From Zygnema cylindricum (Eukaryota; Streptophyta; Zygnematophyceae; Zygnematales; Zygnemataceae), in the NCBI GenBank assembly GCA_037447655.1, contig JBBHKE010000402.1:155126-219125 (forward strand): a stretch of 64,000 bases of DNA. The letters run 5' to 3'. The translations under genes were made by a program, and so were the position numbers. Shown piece by piece: positions 23,810-35,830 of this stretch. Numbering within the stretch: position 1 is the first letter of the stretch; every line of letters starts with the position of its first letter. The notes under the pieces were generated by a model that was given only the letters and a program-made list of their open reading frames with translations, did not search any database and was not told the origin of the DNA.

Positions 23810-24999
23810 TGTTGAAATTTAAGTTTTTTCTAGGTCTAGAGATTGTAAAATAAAAGGCAAAAAGGGGACAGTGACAGCCTGCCTCTAACTCTTCACTCAA
23901 GTCCCCACACTTGTCGCAGTCACTGAAGACTTGAAGAGGAGTTCGATCCATGGCTGCCTAGGCTGTCCAAAAGGACAAGAAGGCAAATATTGATAGAGTT
24001 ATCTAAAAGGTTTGACGGACCCTGGATTTGATCCGGGTACTTGCCGTCCGTCAAACTAGCCGTTAGCTTTAACCAATAAGTCTAAATCCAATGCTGGAGT
24101 ATAATAGGTTTGACAGATATTTATATTTTTACACGTAAACTAGTTCGTATAACGGTAAATAGATACGTAATGCATAGATACACTTTTGTTTAGTACGAAG
24201 TACGATTTAATGTATTTTATGAAACGGATACCGCGCATTTGTTTCGAACGCGAAACAAATATCGCGCGTGTATTTTCAACGGCTACAATTGTATCCGGTT
24301 TGATCGGACGGCCACGATAGGCGCCGCGATCACGGAATATGTACTTTTGGCGTTTTTTAGCCATCGCCGCGTCATGTGACACGTGGCACGACAATGTTGG
24401 ATTGTGGCGACTCCGGAGATTGCGGGAACAAATCCGACTATGACACGTGTCGATATTTTTGCCATGTCGTACGATGGTCGTACAAAAAGTACACCGGTAC
24501 TTGTACTTTTCAGTACGACACAGTAATTTGATTGGTGCCGTACTTCAGTAGATAGAGTTTTAGAGAGGGAATAGGACTTAGAAAATTTTGGGTAGGTAGC
24601 TGCATCTCCTAGAGAGCACCTTGTATAAATGGCAAACTTTGGCCAGCCATAACTATCAATTTACTTGACCATTTTCAGTGATTCTTTTTGCTGCGCACTC
24701 AGGGGAGTCTAGGCTACAAAAAGGTGTAGTCGGTCGGAGTTTTTGTTTGCCAGGGTGGTGGTATTTCTAAGGGAAAGTCAAAGTGGGTGAATGTGTCCAA
24801 ATCTCATATTCTAACTTTGCATGTTGTGGTGGAACTGAGCACGCAGAAAGTGTTATTTCACAAGGGTGAATCTATATTAGGGTTGTGACTGTCAAGGGGT
24901 CAATCATTTGGGTTTATATCAACTTGGAGTCGGCACTATCTAGATTAGCTTCTTTTGGATCTGCTTACTCTCAGGGCAAATGGAGGTCTCAGAGTTTGA
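23810..24999 (+). mobile_element. Solo LTR E in the leader of D
   Basis: 1190 bp from TGTTGAAATTTAAG to GAGTTTGA (terminal CA decayed to GA). Duplication acata (23805-23809) / acaaa (25000-25004), one mismatch. Removing it reconnects the PBS and start of D (GGTGCC..., 25005) with its gag. Contains the hairpin (23886-23940) and the antisense tRNA-like block (24011-24085). Fourth nesting level. Confidence 0.85.
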
Positions 25000-25016
25000 A
25001 CAAAGGCACCCTAGAT

Positions 25017-25031
25017 GATGGGCCCATAACT
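25017..25031 (-). promoter_or_regulatory. Primer-binding site of copia D
   Basis: Element-strand AGTTATGGGCCCATC directly after the 5' LTR, 13 of 15 identical to the site in B and G. The gag ATG lies inside it. Confidence 0.7.
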
Positions 25032-26216
25032 TGAAACTTTGTGTCCTCCATTTCCCACAGAAATCGCAGATCTAAAAGAAGCTAATCTAGATAGTGCCAA
25101 ATCCAAGGTTATATAAACCGAAATGATGACCCCTTGACAATCATAAACCCATTATAGCTTCACCCCTATGAAATAAGACTTTTTGTGTGCTCAGTTCCAC
25201 CACAGAATGCAAAGTTAGAATATGAGTTTTGGACGCGTTCACCCTTTGACTTTCCCTTCGAAATGCAGCCACCTTAGCATGCAAAAACTCTGACCGACTA
25301 CACCCTTGTGTAGCCTGGACTTGCGTTAGTCCGGATCAAAAAGAATCACTGAAAATGGTCAAGTAAAGTGATAGTTATGAATGGTCAAAGATGACCTTTT
25401 GTACAAGAGCTCTCTCGACGAGAAGCTGCTACCTACTAAATTTTCTAAGTCCTATCTCTCTCTAAAACTCTATCTACTGGCGTACAACACTAATAAAATT
25501 ACTATGTTGTACAGAAAAGTACATGTGCTAGTGTACTTTCTGTACGACCATCGTACAACATGGCCAAAATGTCGACACATGTCATATCCGGATTTGTTTT
25601 CGTAATCTCCGGAGTTGCCACAATCTAACAAAGTCGCGCCATGTGTCACCTGATGTGGCTATGACTATAAAACGCCAAAAGTACATATTTCGTGATCTCG
25701 ACGCCTATCGTGGCCATCCGATCAAAACAGGATACAACTATAGCCATTGAAAATAGACGTGCGGTATTTGTTTTTCGCGGTTGAAACAAATGCGAGGTAT
25801 CAGTTTCATATAATACATTAAACCGTAGATTGTACTATTCAAAACTGTATTTATGCATCACGTATCTATTTCTCGTTAAATGAACTCGTCTACGTGTAAC
25901 AAATTAAATATCTGTCAAACCAATTATATCTTACCACTAATCTTAGACTTATAGGTTAAGGCTAACGGGTAATTTGACGAACGGCACGTACCCAAATCAA
26001 ATCCTGGGTCTATCAATCCTTTTAGCTAACTCTATCAAGAGTTGCCTTTCGTCATCTTTGGACAGCCTAGGCAACCATGGTTCTAACTCCTCAAATCTTC
26101 AGTGACTGCAACAAGTGTGGGGACTTCAGTGAAGAGTTAGAGGCAAGCTGTCGGTGTCTCCTCTTTGCCTTTTACTTTACAATCTCTAGACCTAGAAAAT
26201 ACTTTAAATTTAAACA
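25032..26216 (-). repeat. Copia D 5' LTR
   Basis: 1185 bp, element-strand start TGTTTAAATTTAAAG at 26216. Hairpin at 26083-26139 and tRNA-like block at 25950-26012. Closely similar to the 3' LTR at 21039-22226. Confidence 0.88.
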
Positions 26217-29200
26217 CTTCATATACCTCAGTTCTTGCAATAAAGACTTGACCCACATCAGCTCTTTCACAACAGATCAAAAGGCCATGTACTCAGCCTC
26301 TATAGTGGACTGAGCAGCCACCTTTTGTTGCTTGCTACTCCAATAGCAAGCACCTTCACCCACATATAACACATATCTAGAAGCGCATCTTCTCATACGT
26401 GCATCCCCTTAACTGGCATCACTCTAAGTAGTGATGTCAATGTGCCCCCCTCTTAAATGCAACCATAAATCCCTAGTTCCCACCAAGTATCTCATAACTC
26501 TCAAGACTGCCTCCCAATCTCTCTTCCTAGGATCATTAAGACTCGTATTGAGGACTCTAACGGCTGCTGCTGTGTCTAGTCTGGTACAATTCATAAAGTA
26601 GATTAAACTTCCTACAACATGTCTGTAAGGAATAGACTTCATAAACCGTCTTTCTTCTGGACTCATTTGATCATCTAAGATTATCACTTATCCTTCTACA
26701 CTCCCATTACTTACTCTCTTCATGTCCATAAGAGTGGTACAACTGTTTGCCTTTTCCATCTGGAATTTCTCAAGCATATTTCCTATAACTTCTTTCTGAG
26801 TAAGTCTGACAATCCTCTTCTACCTATCTCTTTCCATTTGAATTCCCAATATGTATTTTGCCTCCCCTAAATCCTTCATGTCAAATCTGCCTCTAAGATC
26901 TTTCTTTAGCTTATTCATCTTTTCTATAGACTTACGTAACACCAGCAAATCATTCACATAAATTGCAATGAAAATAACACCATTCTCATCCTCAAACATG
27001 TGAATAGAATGGTCAAAACTTATCCGGATATATCCTAGACTGGTGAGAAACTCATCTAGTTTTTTATTCCATTGTCTGGGAACCTGCTTCAAACCATATA
27101 AAGACTTTATGAGTCTGCAGACTTTGCTCTCCTCTCTCTCTCCTCCAAATCCCTCGGGTTGCCGCATGAAGATTTCTTCCTCTAGTTCAACTTTGAGGAA
27201 GGTGGTTTTAATATCCATCTGGTGTATTTCCATGTCTTCGCTACCGCCAGACTGAGGAGAATCCTTACAGATAGGAATCGAACCACTGGAGCAAAGGTCT
27301 CCTCATAATCTATTCCTTTTTTTTGAGTGAACCCCTTTGCTACCAACTGAGCCTTATATCTCTCAATGGTATTTTTTGGGTTCGGTTTTAGTTTAAACAC
27401 CCATTTGCACCCGATGGGTTTTTCTGTCTGGAGGGCAGTCCACCAGCTCCCAAGTATTGGCATCCATGATTGAAGCCATCTCATCATTTATGGCTCTGAC
27501 CCATCTATCTTTCTCTATACTCTCCATTGCCTCTGAGTATGATTGAGGCTCATCTTGGTGAGATAGCATTTTACCTTTTGAGCAACCTGTTTTTCTTGTA
27601 GCCGTTTGCTGCTCCTTCGTCCTCCCTCAAAGTCAGAGGCTAGAATGGAGGGAAGTCTTGGATTCCTCTGTACTGTTTCATCAGCTTCCAAATTCATGAA
27701 AACCGGTTCCGTCTCATCTTCCTCTTTCTCCTCAAAGTGTATAGAAATATGAGGAGATTCCGGTATATCTCCCCCATCTTGGATCTCCCCTGAATATGCA
27801 ATCATCTTTTCACTTGTGTCCCTTCTGAGAAGATTTGAGTCCTCCTCACTCTCAGACTCAAAACTGATTTTTAATTTCTTATTGTATTTGAAGGGATCAA
27901 ATGACTTTCCTTCATTTAGGACAACTAGATGCTTTACCAGAATGATATCTTTTTTTGCTAAGTCATAGACTCTATATCCTTTTACAACCTCATCATATCC
28001 CACAAAATATCTTGGTTTTCCCTAAGTATCTAGTTTCCAGTTTTTCTTACCTGTGTCATGACTGTAAACTTGGCTACCGAATACTTTTAAGTGAGAAATA
28101 TTCGGTTTCTTTCCAACCCATCTCTCATAAGGTGTCATTCCTTTTATGGATGTAGTGAGGACTCTATTATTAATGTAGTTAGCACAGTTAATGGCTTCCG
28201 CCCAAAATCATTTTCCTATTTTCTTGTCATCCAACACACTACATACACTATCTCCTAGAGTTTGTTTAACCTCTCAGCTACCCCATTTTGTTCTAGATTA
28301 TTCGGTACATTTTTCTGATGTTGAACTCCCTCATCTTTCAAGTATTCCTCAAACTGGTTAGAGGTGTACTCTCCCCCATTATCACCCTTTATTCGCTTAA
28401 TAGGGGTTCCGTGCAACTTCTCAATCCAGGCTTTGTATTATTTGAAGTACTTTGGTGTTTCAGACTTTGTTTTTAGGAAATATACTGTAGAATATTTGGA
28501 CCAGTCATCAGTAATTGTCAGCATATACCTTTTTCCCCCAACCGAAGGTACTCTTGCTGGTCTCCACATATCCATGTGGACCAGATCTAGTACTTTCTCA
28601 CCTCTATATGTGGCACTTTTGGGAAAGGGCAGTCTGTGAGCCTTACCTTGGGCACAGCCACTACAATCATCCATAATCTCATTATCCCCAAACTAAATGC
28701 CTTCTTCTACACAAAGCTTCTTCATTTCCACCAGCCTATCAAAACGCACATGCCCCAACCGATTATGCTAGATCATCAAGCTCGGGACACCACTATAGTA
28801 AGCACTTTTCTTTTCATTACTCAGGTTAAGCCTAAACATTCCTTGTCTACCCTTATCTGCTTTGAAGTAGACTTCATCTCCATACTTAGCTGTAAAGACT
28901 CCCTTTCTAGTGAAGGTATCAAAATCCCTGTCATATAATACAAAAGTAGACACAAGATTTTTACTCAACTGAGGAATGTAGAGTACATCTGAAAAGGTGA
29001 GTCGAGAAGTCTTACCCTCCACTAAGACTCTCAGATCTATCGAGCCCACTAGATTTGTAATAACTACTCTCCCCTCCCCATACTCTATTTCTACAGTAGG
29101 GATTTTTCTTAGCTTAGTGCAAAGGTGCCTGTCGCGACACATATGCATGGATGTATCTGAATCGATGATCCATCCTTCTTGTGGAGCTTCCCGAATGGCT

Positions 29201-31489
29201 CTAAGAGCACACTTCTTTTTCTGAGGGATCTCCTTCTCCTCAAGATTCTCGTCAAGAAGAAGCTCGCCATCCTCCTCCTCAAAGGACTCGTCCTCCTCTT
29301 TAGAGGACTCGTCCTCCTCGGTCTCTCCTTTTACTCCTATGACCACAAATGCCTTCTTCTTCCCTTCGGAAAAACCCCCTCCACGGTTTTCTTGAAGCCT
29401 CAGCTCCGATAGCTTGATGCAATCAGCTATGAAGTGTCACAGCCTTTTGCATAAATGACAAAGACCCTTTCATCCTTAGGTTCTCCAAATTGGTTTTTTT
29501 CCCCTTTAAAGCCGTTGTAGGGCTTCTTCGGATCCTTCCTCCACTGGTCCGTTCTGGCAGCTAGAGCTTGAACGCTCTTACCTCCTCTACGGATCTTGTT
29601 GAAATTTATGTATTTTCTAGGTCTGTATTGGAAAAATAAATAGAGTAAGTTAGCAAAGGCATACTTCTTTTCGCTCAACTCTCTCTGGTCCCCATACTTG
29701 TTGCAGTCACTGAAGACCAGAGAGAGAGAGCTAGAGCCATGGCTGTCTAAAGGTGGATAGGCTAATTCGTAGTTTGTACCAAAATAGGACTGCCAGATCA
29801 GGATTTGATTCAGGTACCTACCATCCTTAATAGCCGTTAGCTTTAGCCTATTGCTTAGAGTCATTGATGAAATATGCAGGGTACAATAGGAATTAATAAA
29901 TGGACAAGTAGAGAATTCTAAACAACTAACAAATAACCAAAATCTGCTCTACACTAGATTTGAACCAGGGACTATGGATATATTTTTAGGGGTATGCCTT
30001 ATCCAATAATGCATTAACGTAACAATACACGTGGCGGGTTTCAAATATATATAAATATTAACGCAACAGCTAATTGACAGCAGACTAACAAAAAGGAGCA
30101 ATTCATGCCTGTACGCAAATCTGAACCGTGTAAAATATGTTTTCATCGGACGGCCGACATTGTAGCCGCCACGCAAAGTGAGCTTTTGGCGGCATTTGGA
30201 GATAGCATCACGTGGTGCCACGTGGCGTCACATTATCTGATACCGGAGAAGATGGGAGGAGGAACCATGGCTCTTGATTAGACAGGTGTCACCTTGTAGA
30301 CCATGTCATACAATGGCCGTACAATAAGTACATCTCCAATTGTACCTTCTTGTACTATATAGTGTTGTTATAGGACTACGGTTTAGAAATAGGTAGTCGT
30401 TGAAACTATGAGACCTCCATAAGTCCTCAGAGTGAACAGCTTCTAAGAAGCCTCTAGGATAACTCTGACCCCTTTGTGTTTCAGCAAGAACAACTGCCAC
30501 CCTGGCAGACAAAAACTCTGACCACCTTCACCCCTGTGCAGGAAGACTCCTTTGAGTCGATAGCAAAAAGAATCTCTGATTTGCTCCCCTTAGCAGTAAG
30601 TTATGGAGGGTCAAATTTGACCTTTTGTACAGAAGCTCCCTGGGAGAGAGGGTCCTATCTCCTAATTTTTCTAAGTCCTATCACTCTCACAGACTCGATC
30701 TACAGATGTACGGAGCCAATCATATTCCACTTCCGTACACAAAAGTACAACTGGCGGTGTACTTTTTGTATGGACATTGTACGACATGGTCTAAATGTCG
30801 ACACGTGGTATATCCGGATTCGCTCCCTTAATCCTCGGAGATGCCGCGATCCAATGTTATTCCGCCACGTGTCATCTAATGTGGCGATAACCATAAACCG
30901 CCGAAATCCTCTTCCGCAATCTCGACGTTCATTCCGGCTTGATAAAATTCACATTTAATCGTAGCCGTAATAAATACTTGTGCGGTATTCGTTTCGCTAA
31001 AGAAACAAATGCGCGGTATTCGTTTTTTTATCCGTACCACAATCCGTACTTTTACATTACTGAATCTATATATCCCGTAAATAGTTTCAGTTAAATGAAT
31101 TATCCTACTTGGTAATGTATAAGTAAATATCAAACCCAATAGTACATAATACTAGTTCTAGACATAACGGATAAGGTTACCGGCTACCGGCTGCTTACCG
31201 TCCGGCACGTACCGGGATCAAATCCTGGGGGCAACACATATCCTTTTAGTAAATAAACCTCTAACTGTAAATAAACTAATATATATATATTCCGTAAACC
31301 TCTAGATAGCCTAGGTAGCCATGGCTCTAGCTTCCTCTCCAATTTCTCAATGACTGCGACAAGTTTGAGAAGTTGGAGAGGGAAGTTAGAGGAAAACTGC
31401 CTCGGATTTTTTCTATATTTCTATTTAGACCTAGAAAATACTTTAAACGGACCATTAATTTCTACACTCCTCTTATTTTCTAGTCAATC

Positions 31490-34400
31490 TTTAATTTCAG
31501 ACCACACTTCTCCCTGCACAAAATTAGCATAGGGGAAGGCACAAAATTGGTCATCATATATGCTACCATCTCACTAAGTAATTGGTAATCTAAACTGATT
31601 ATTTTGTTTTCTACTTTCTCTCTAACAAAGGTGAGTCTAATCTCCATGTGTTTGGCTTTTAAAATGATGTTTATTGCTGCATGATTATCACAAAAAAATT
31701 ATGCACACCACTCTTAAGGTGACCAAGCTCACCAAGGAAAGACTTGACCCACATCAATTCTTTTACAGCAGAGCAAGAGGCCATATAATCAGCCTCCATG
31801 GTGGACTGAGCAATAACCTTTTGCTGTTTGCTACTCCAACAGCAAGCCCCATCACCCACATATAATACATATCCTGAAGAGCATCTCCTCATCGGAGCAT
31901 CACCATAACTCGCATCACTCCAAGTAGTGATGTCAGTATTCTCCCCACCCAAATGCAACCATAGATCCCTAGTTCTTATCAAATATCTAAGGACTCTTTT
32001 AGCTGCCTCCCAATCTCTCTTAGTGGGAGCATTTAGACTTCTACTCAGCACTCCTACTGCTGCAGCTAAATCTGACCGGGTACAATTCATAAAAAATATT
32101 AGACTTCCCACTACTTGCCTGTAAAGAATAGTCTGCATGAACTTCTGTTCTTCAAGAGATAATTCCTCGTCTAAGACTATGACTCCTTCTCCCTCATTCC
32201 CCTCACTTCCCTTCTTCAACTCCATTGGAGTTGTACAACTATTAGCTTTATCCATCTGAAATTTTTCAAGCATGTTCCCTATTGCTTCCTTTTGAGTCAA
32301 TCTTATAATCTTTCTTTTTCGGTCTCTCTCTTCTTGAATTCCCAAAATATGTTTTGCTTCCCCGATATCCTTCATTTCAAATCTCCCCTTAAGATCGATT
32401 TTCAGTTTATTAATTTTTTCCATTGATTTACTTAAAACAAGCAAATCATCAACATAAATTGCAATAAATATAAAACCTTCCTCATCTTCGAAAACATAGA
32501 TTGAGTGATATGAGCTGATCCGGATATATCCCAGACGGTAAGAAACTCATCTAGCTTCTTATTCCACTGTCGAGGCACTTGTTTCAAACCATAAATAGAT
32601 TTAATCAGCCGGCATACCTTACTCTCCTCTCCTTCCTCCACAAACCCTTCGGGTTATCGCATGAAGATCTCCTCTTTCAATTCTCCATGCAAAAAGGTTA
32701 GTTTGATGTCCATCAGGTGCACTTCCATGTCTTCGCTGCTGCCAGACTGAGAAGTATGCGGACGGATGGAAATTTGACGACCGGGGCAAAGGTTTCCTCG
32801 TAGTCAATTCCCTATTTTTGTGTAAATCTCTTTGCCACTAATCTGGCCTTGTAGCGCTCAATTGTGTTATCTGGGTTCAGTTTTAATTTGAAAACCCACT
32901 TACAACCGATTAGTTTTCGGTTAGGTGGACAATCCACCAGCTCCGAAGTATCGGCTGCCATAATTGAGGCCATCTCCTCATTGATGGCTGTCTTCCACCC
33001 GTTCCTTTCTAGACAAGTCATTGCCTCTCCATAAGTTTGAGGTTCATCTTGATGAGATAGTTTTGTTACCTTGTTATTAACCTGTTTTTCTTGCAATCTT
33101 TTGCTACTTCTCCTCCCCCCCTCAAAATCTGAGGCCGGAATAGATGGTTCTCGGGGATTCTTTCGAACAATCTCGGCTTCTTCCCTATCCCTTGATTCCG
33201 AATCAATTTCCACCACGTCTTCCGCTTCGCGTAGAGTTGTCACTGGAGTTTCCACAGTCGAGTGGTTTTCGGTCTGATTTGTACTTGCAAGAATGTCATC
33301 TTCTCTAAAACCTGGATTGTTAGGAAGCTCAAAGTCATCGGAATTTTCTGACCCAAATCTGATTTTTACTGACTTTGTATATTTGAAGGGATCCACAGAC
33401 TTTCCTTCATCCGTAACTACTAGATGCTTTACTAAGATTATATCTTCCCTTTTTTGATCATACCCTCTATATCGTTTAACATCCTCATCATATCATAATA
33501 AATATCCCGATTTTCCTTTAGGATCTAGCTTCCAATTAGACCGATCTGTATCTAGACTGAATACTTGACTGCCGAAAACCTTTAAGTGAGATATGTCTGG
33601 TTTCCAGCCTGTCCATCTCTCATAAGGTGTTTGATCTTTTATAGCTGAAGTAAGAACTCTATTTATGAGGTAATTAGCACAGTTCATTGCTTCTGCCCAA
33701 AACCTTTTTCCTATCTTCTTATCTGACAACATACTTCTAGCACTATCACTTAGTGTTTTATTTAACCTTTCACCTACCCCATTCTGTTCCGGGTTTTCTG
33801 GAACTGTCTTTTGGTGTTGGACCCCATCTTCCCTCAAAAAATCTTTAAACTGGTTAAAAATATACTCTCCACCATTGTCACTCCTTACTCTCTTGATTGG
33901 AGTTTCATGGAGTTTTTCGCTCCATGCTTTTTATTGTCTAAAACAATCCTGAGCTTCGGGCTTGTTTTTCAAAAAATACACCCGGGAATAGCGAGACCAA
34001 TCATCAGTGATAGTCATCATAAATCTCTTCCCCCCCGGTGAGGGCACTTTAGCCGGTCCCCAAATATCGGTGTGTACTAAATCTAGAATTTGTTCTCCCT
34101 TATAGGTGGTTGTTTTAGGAAAGGGTAATCTGTGTGCTTTACCTTGAGCACATCCACTACAATCACTTATATTATCACTCTCATTGAACTGAATCCCTTC
34201 CACCACTCCCATCTTTTTCATCTCTCTTAACTTATCTAGATTCACATGCCCAAGCCTCTTATGCCACATCATAATATCATGAACACAGCATATTAAAGTT
34301 TCTTCGTTTCATTACTTAAAACCAGCCTAAACATCCCATGGCTGCCTTTCTCAGCAATGAAATAGACATCCTCCTCAAAACTAGCAGTAAAGACTCCTTC

Positions 34401-34871
34401 CCTAGTGCTCGTAAAAAAACACTTATCATCTAATACAGATGTAGAGATGAGGTTTTTGTTCAACTCCGGAATAAACAATACATCGGAGAATGTTGCTATG
34501 GATGTCTTTCCTTCTACTAACACTTTCAGATCTACGGATCCTACAAGAGTAGTAGTGACTATCCTCCTATCCACGTACTCTATCTCTACGGTGGGAATCT
34601 TTCTTATCTTAGTGAACAAGTGCCTATCCTTACACATATGGATGGAGGCACCTGAATCTATAATCCAGCCTGCTTCACCTTTCAATCCACCGTAAGCACA
34701 TTTCTGCCTTCGTGGAATTTCGACCTCGTTTTTCGCCTCCAACTCCTCATCCAAAAGGAGCTCATCATCCTCGTCCTCGGATTCCGCCTCATGTACGTGT
34801 GTCGTGTTGAAATTTTTCCGCCTCATGTACCTCTGTAACAAGGGCCTTTTTCTTTCTTTTCGGGTTACCAC
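31490..34871 (-). pseudogene. Copia G pol
   Basis: Right to left: protease WIIDSGASIHMC (near 34660-34690); GAG-pre-integrase MMWHKRLGHVNLDKL (34230-34272); integrase DDWSRYSRVYF and ENPEQNGVGERLNKTL (33493-34040); C-terminal linker (32812-33396); RT KWVFKLKLNPDN, IYGLKQVPRQW (32540-32640), then RNase H with TWSDASYGDAPM, DGACCWSSK and STMEADYMAS (31671-32444). Stops and frameshifts lie near 31690, 32440, 32640, 32810, 33490 and 34290. RT and RNase H remain largely readable. Confidence 0.92.
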
Positions 34872-35826
34872 CGGTCTCCCCCTTCTTTTATCGAAGCTCG
34901 GTTAGCTTAGTGCATTCTGCCATATAGTGCCCCGGTTTCTTACAAAAATGACATAAACCTTTGGGAGCCCTTGGTCCAAACTCGTCGGCCTGATTTTTCT
35001 GCTCCCTCCCCGCATAGTTTTCGACCGGTTTCCGGGAATCCTTGTTCCTCCAATCCATCGCAGTTGCCAAGGCTTGGCCACTCTTTCCTCCCCTTCGGAT
35101 CTCAATCGTATTCTCCTGAACGAGAATCATCCCTACCACTGAGTTCAATATCCACCTTGAGTCCGGCAAGTCCTGCACACGGTTGACTATGTTCTCGAAC
35201 TAATCGGGTAACTTCATCAGTAAACAGTTAACCTTTTCTTTTTCACTAAAATATTTTCCCGCACTCTCTAGCTCCATGAAGAGTGTAGCAAGCTCATTGC
35301 AAAAATCAAACATCTTCCCCCCTTTGTATACATACTCGTTAACTTTCTGATCAGCCAACTATTGTTGTTGAATCTTACCACTTCGGTACATCTCTATGTG
35401 AGCCATCCAAAGATCGGATGCCCTTTCTACCTGCAAATAAGGACATGCAAGTCCTTGAGTGAGATGGCGTAGGATGAAGTGCTTTGCCGCGAAATTGTTT
35501 TAGTCCCAGGTTTCAGTATCATTCTCCTCGTTCCTCGGAATAGGTGACATGAATGCCGAACCACTTGCTATTGGTGTGGTCGTCTCCTTCTCCTTTCCTT
35601 TGTCCACCACCTCTCCTTCTTTTGTTTCCTCCATTGAAGGTGGATCCTCTTTCTTGATGAATGTGCTTCCTCCAAACCCTGGAGGGATTCCAAGACTTGA
35701 TGGACGCCCCAACCGTCCACTCACAATCCTTTAATACCTTTTTTCGCATAAAGCTACTATCATCATACTTTCCTTGTATATGAAACCAGTTCCATTAATG
35801 GTTGGTACCCTAGAGGGTGGGCCCAT
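34872..35826 (-). pseudogene. Copia G gag
   Basis: Starts at the ATG inside the PBS (35826-35824) with MGPPSRVPTINGTGF. The N-terminal part at 35500-35724 has LGIPPGFGGS and ETWD; the C-terminal part at 34888-35178 has MILVQENTIEIRRGGKSGQAL and the zinc knuckle CHFCKKPGHYMAEC. Several stops interrupt the capsid region (35180-35500). Confidence 0.87.
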
Positions 35827-35830
35827 AACC
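35816..35830 (-). promoter_or_regulatory. Primer-binding site of copia G
   Basis: Element-strand GGTTATGGGCCCACC, identical to that of B and immediately after the 5' LTR end at 35831. The gag ATG lies within it. Confidence 0.8.

Larger units (their letters stand above)
21039..26216 (-). mobile_element. Ty1/copia element D, internally deleted, non-autonomous
   Basis: 3' LTR 21039-22226 (1188 bp), polypurine tract (reverse of 22227-22245), internal region to 23809 plus 25000-25031, 5' LTR 25032-26216 (1185 bp). Internal sequence holds only an RNase H scrap and gag; protease, integrase and RT are missing. Inserted in the RNase H region of C: sequence left of 21039 and right of 26216 joins as one RNase H gene. 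Flanks ctttt / cttca are a poor duplication (3 of 5), perhaps mutated. Solo LTR E sits in its leader. Confidence 0.85.
20783..29596 (-). pseudogene. Copia C pol and gag C-terminus, split by D
   Basis: From right to left: decayed gag end with GGKSVQALA (near 29570); protease WIIDSDTSMHMC (near 29160) and GAG-pre-integrase (28768-29346); integrase DDWSKYSTVYF (28438-28674); integrase C-terminal GYRVYDLAKKD (27515-28003); RT with KWVFKLKPNPKN (27182-27487), LYGLKQVPRQW and IYVNDLLVL (26820-27233), where the usual YVDD is YVND; RNase H start (26424-26687); RNase H C-terminus at 20783-21038, beyond insertion D. Frameshifts and stops separate most segments. Confidence 0.88.
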
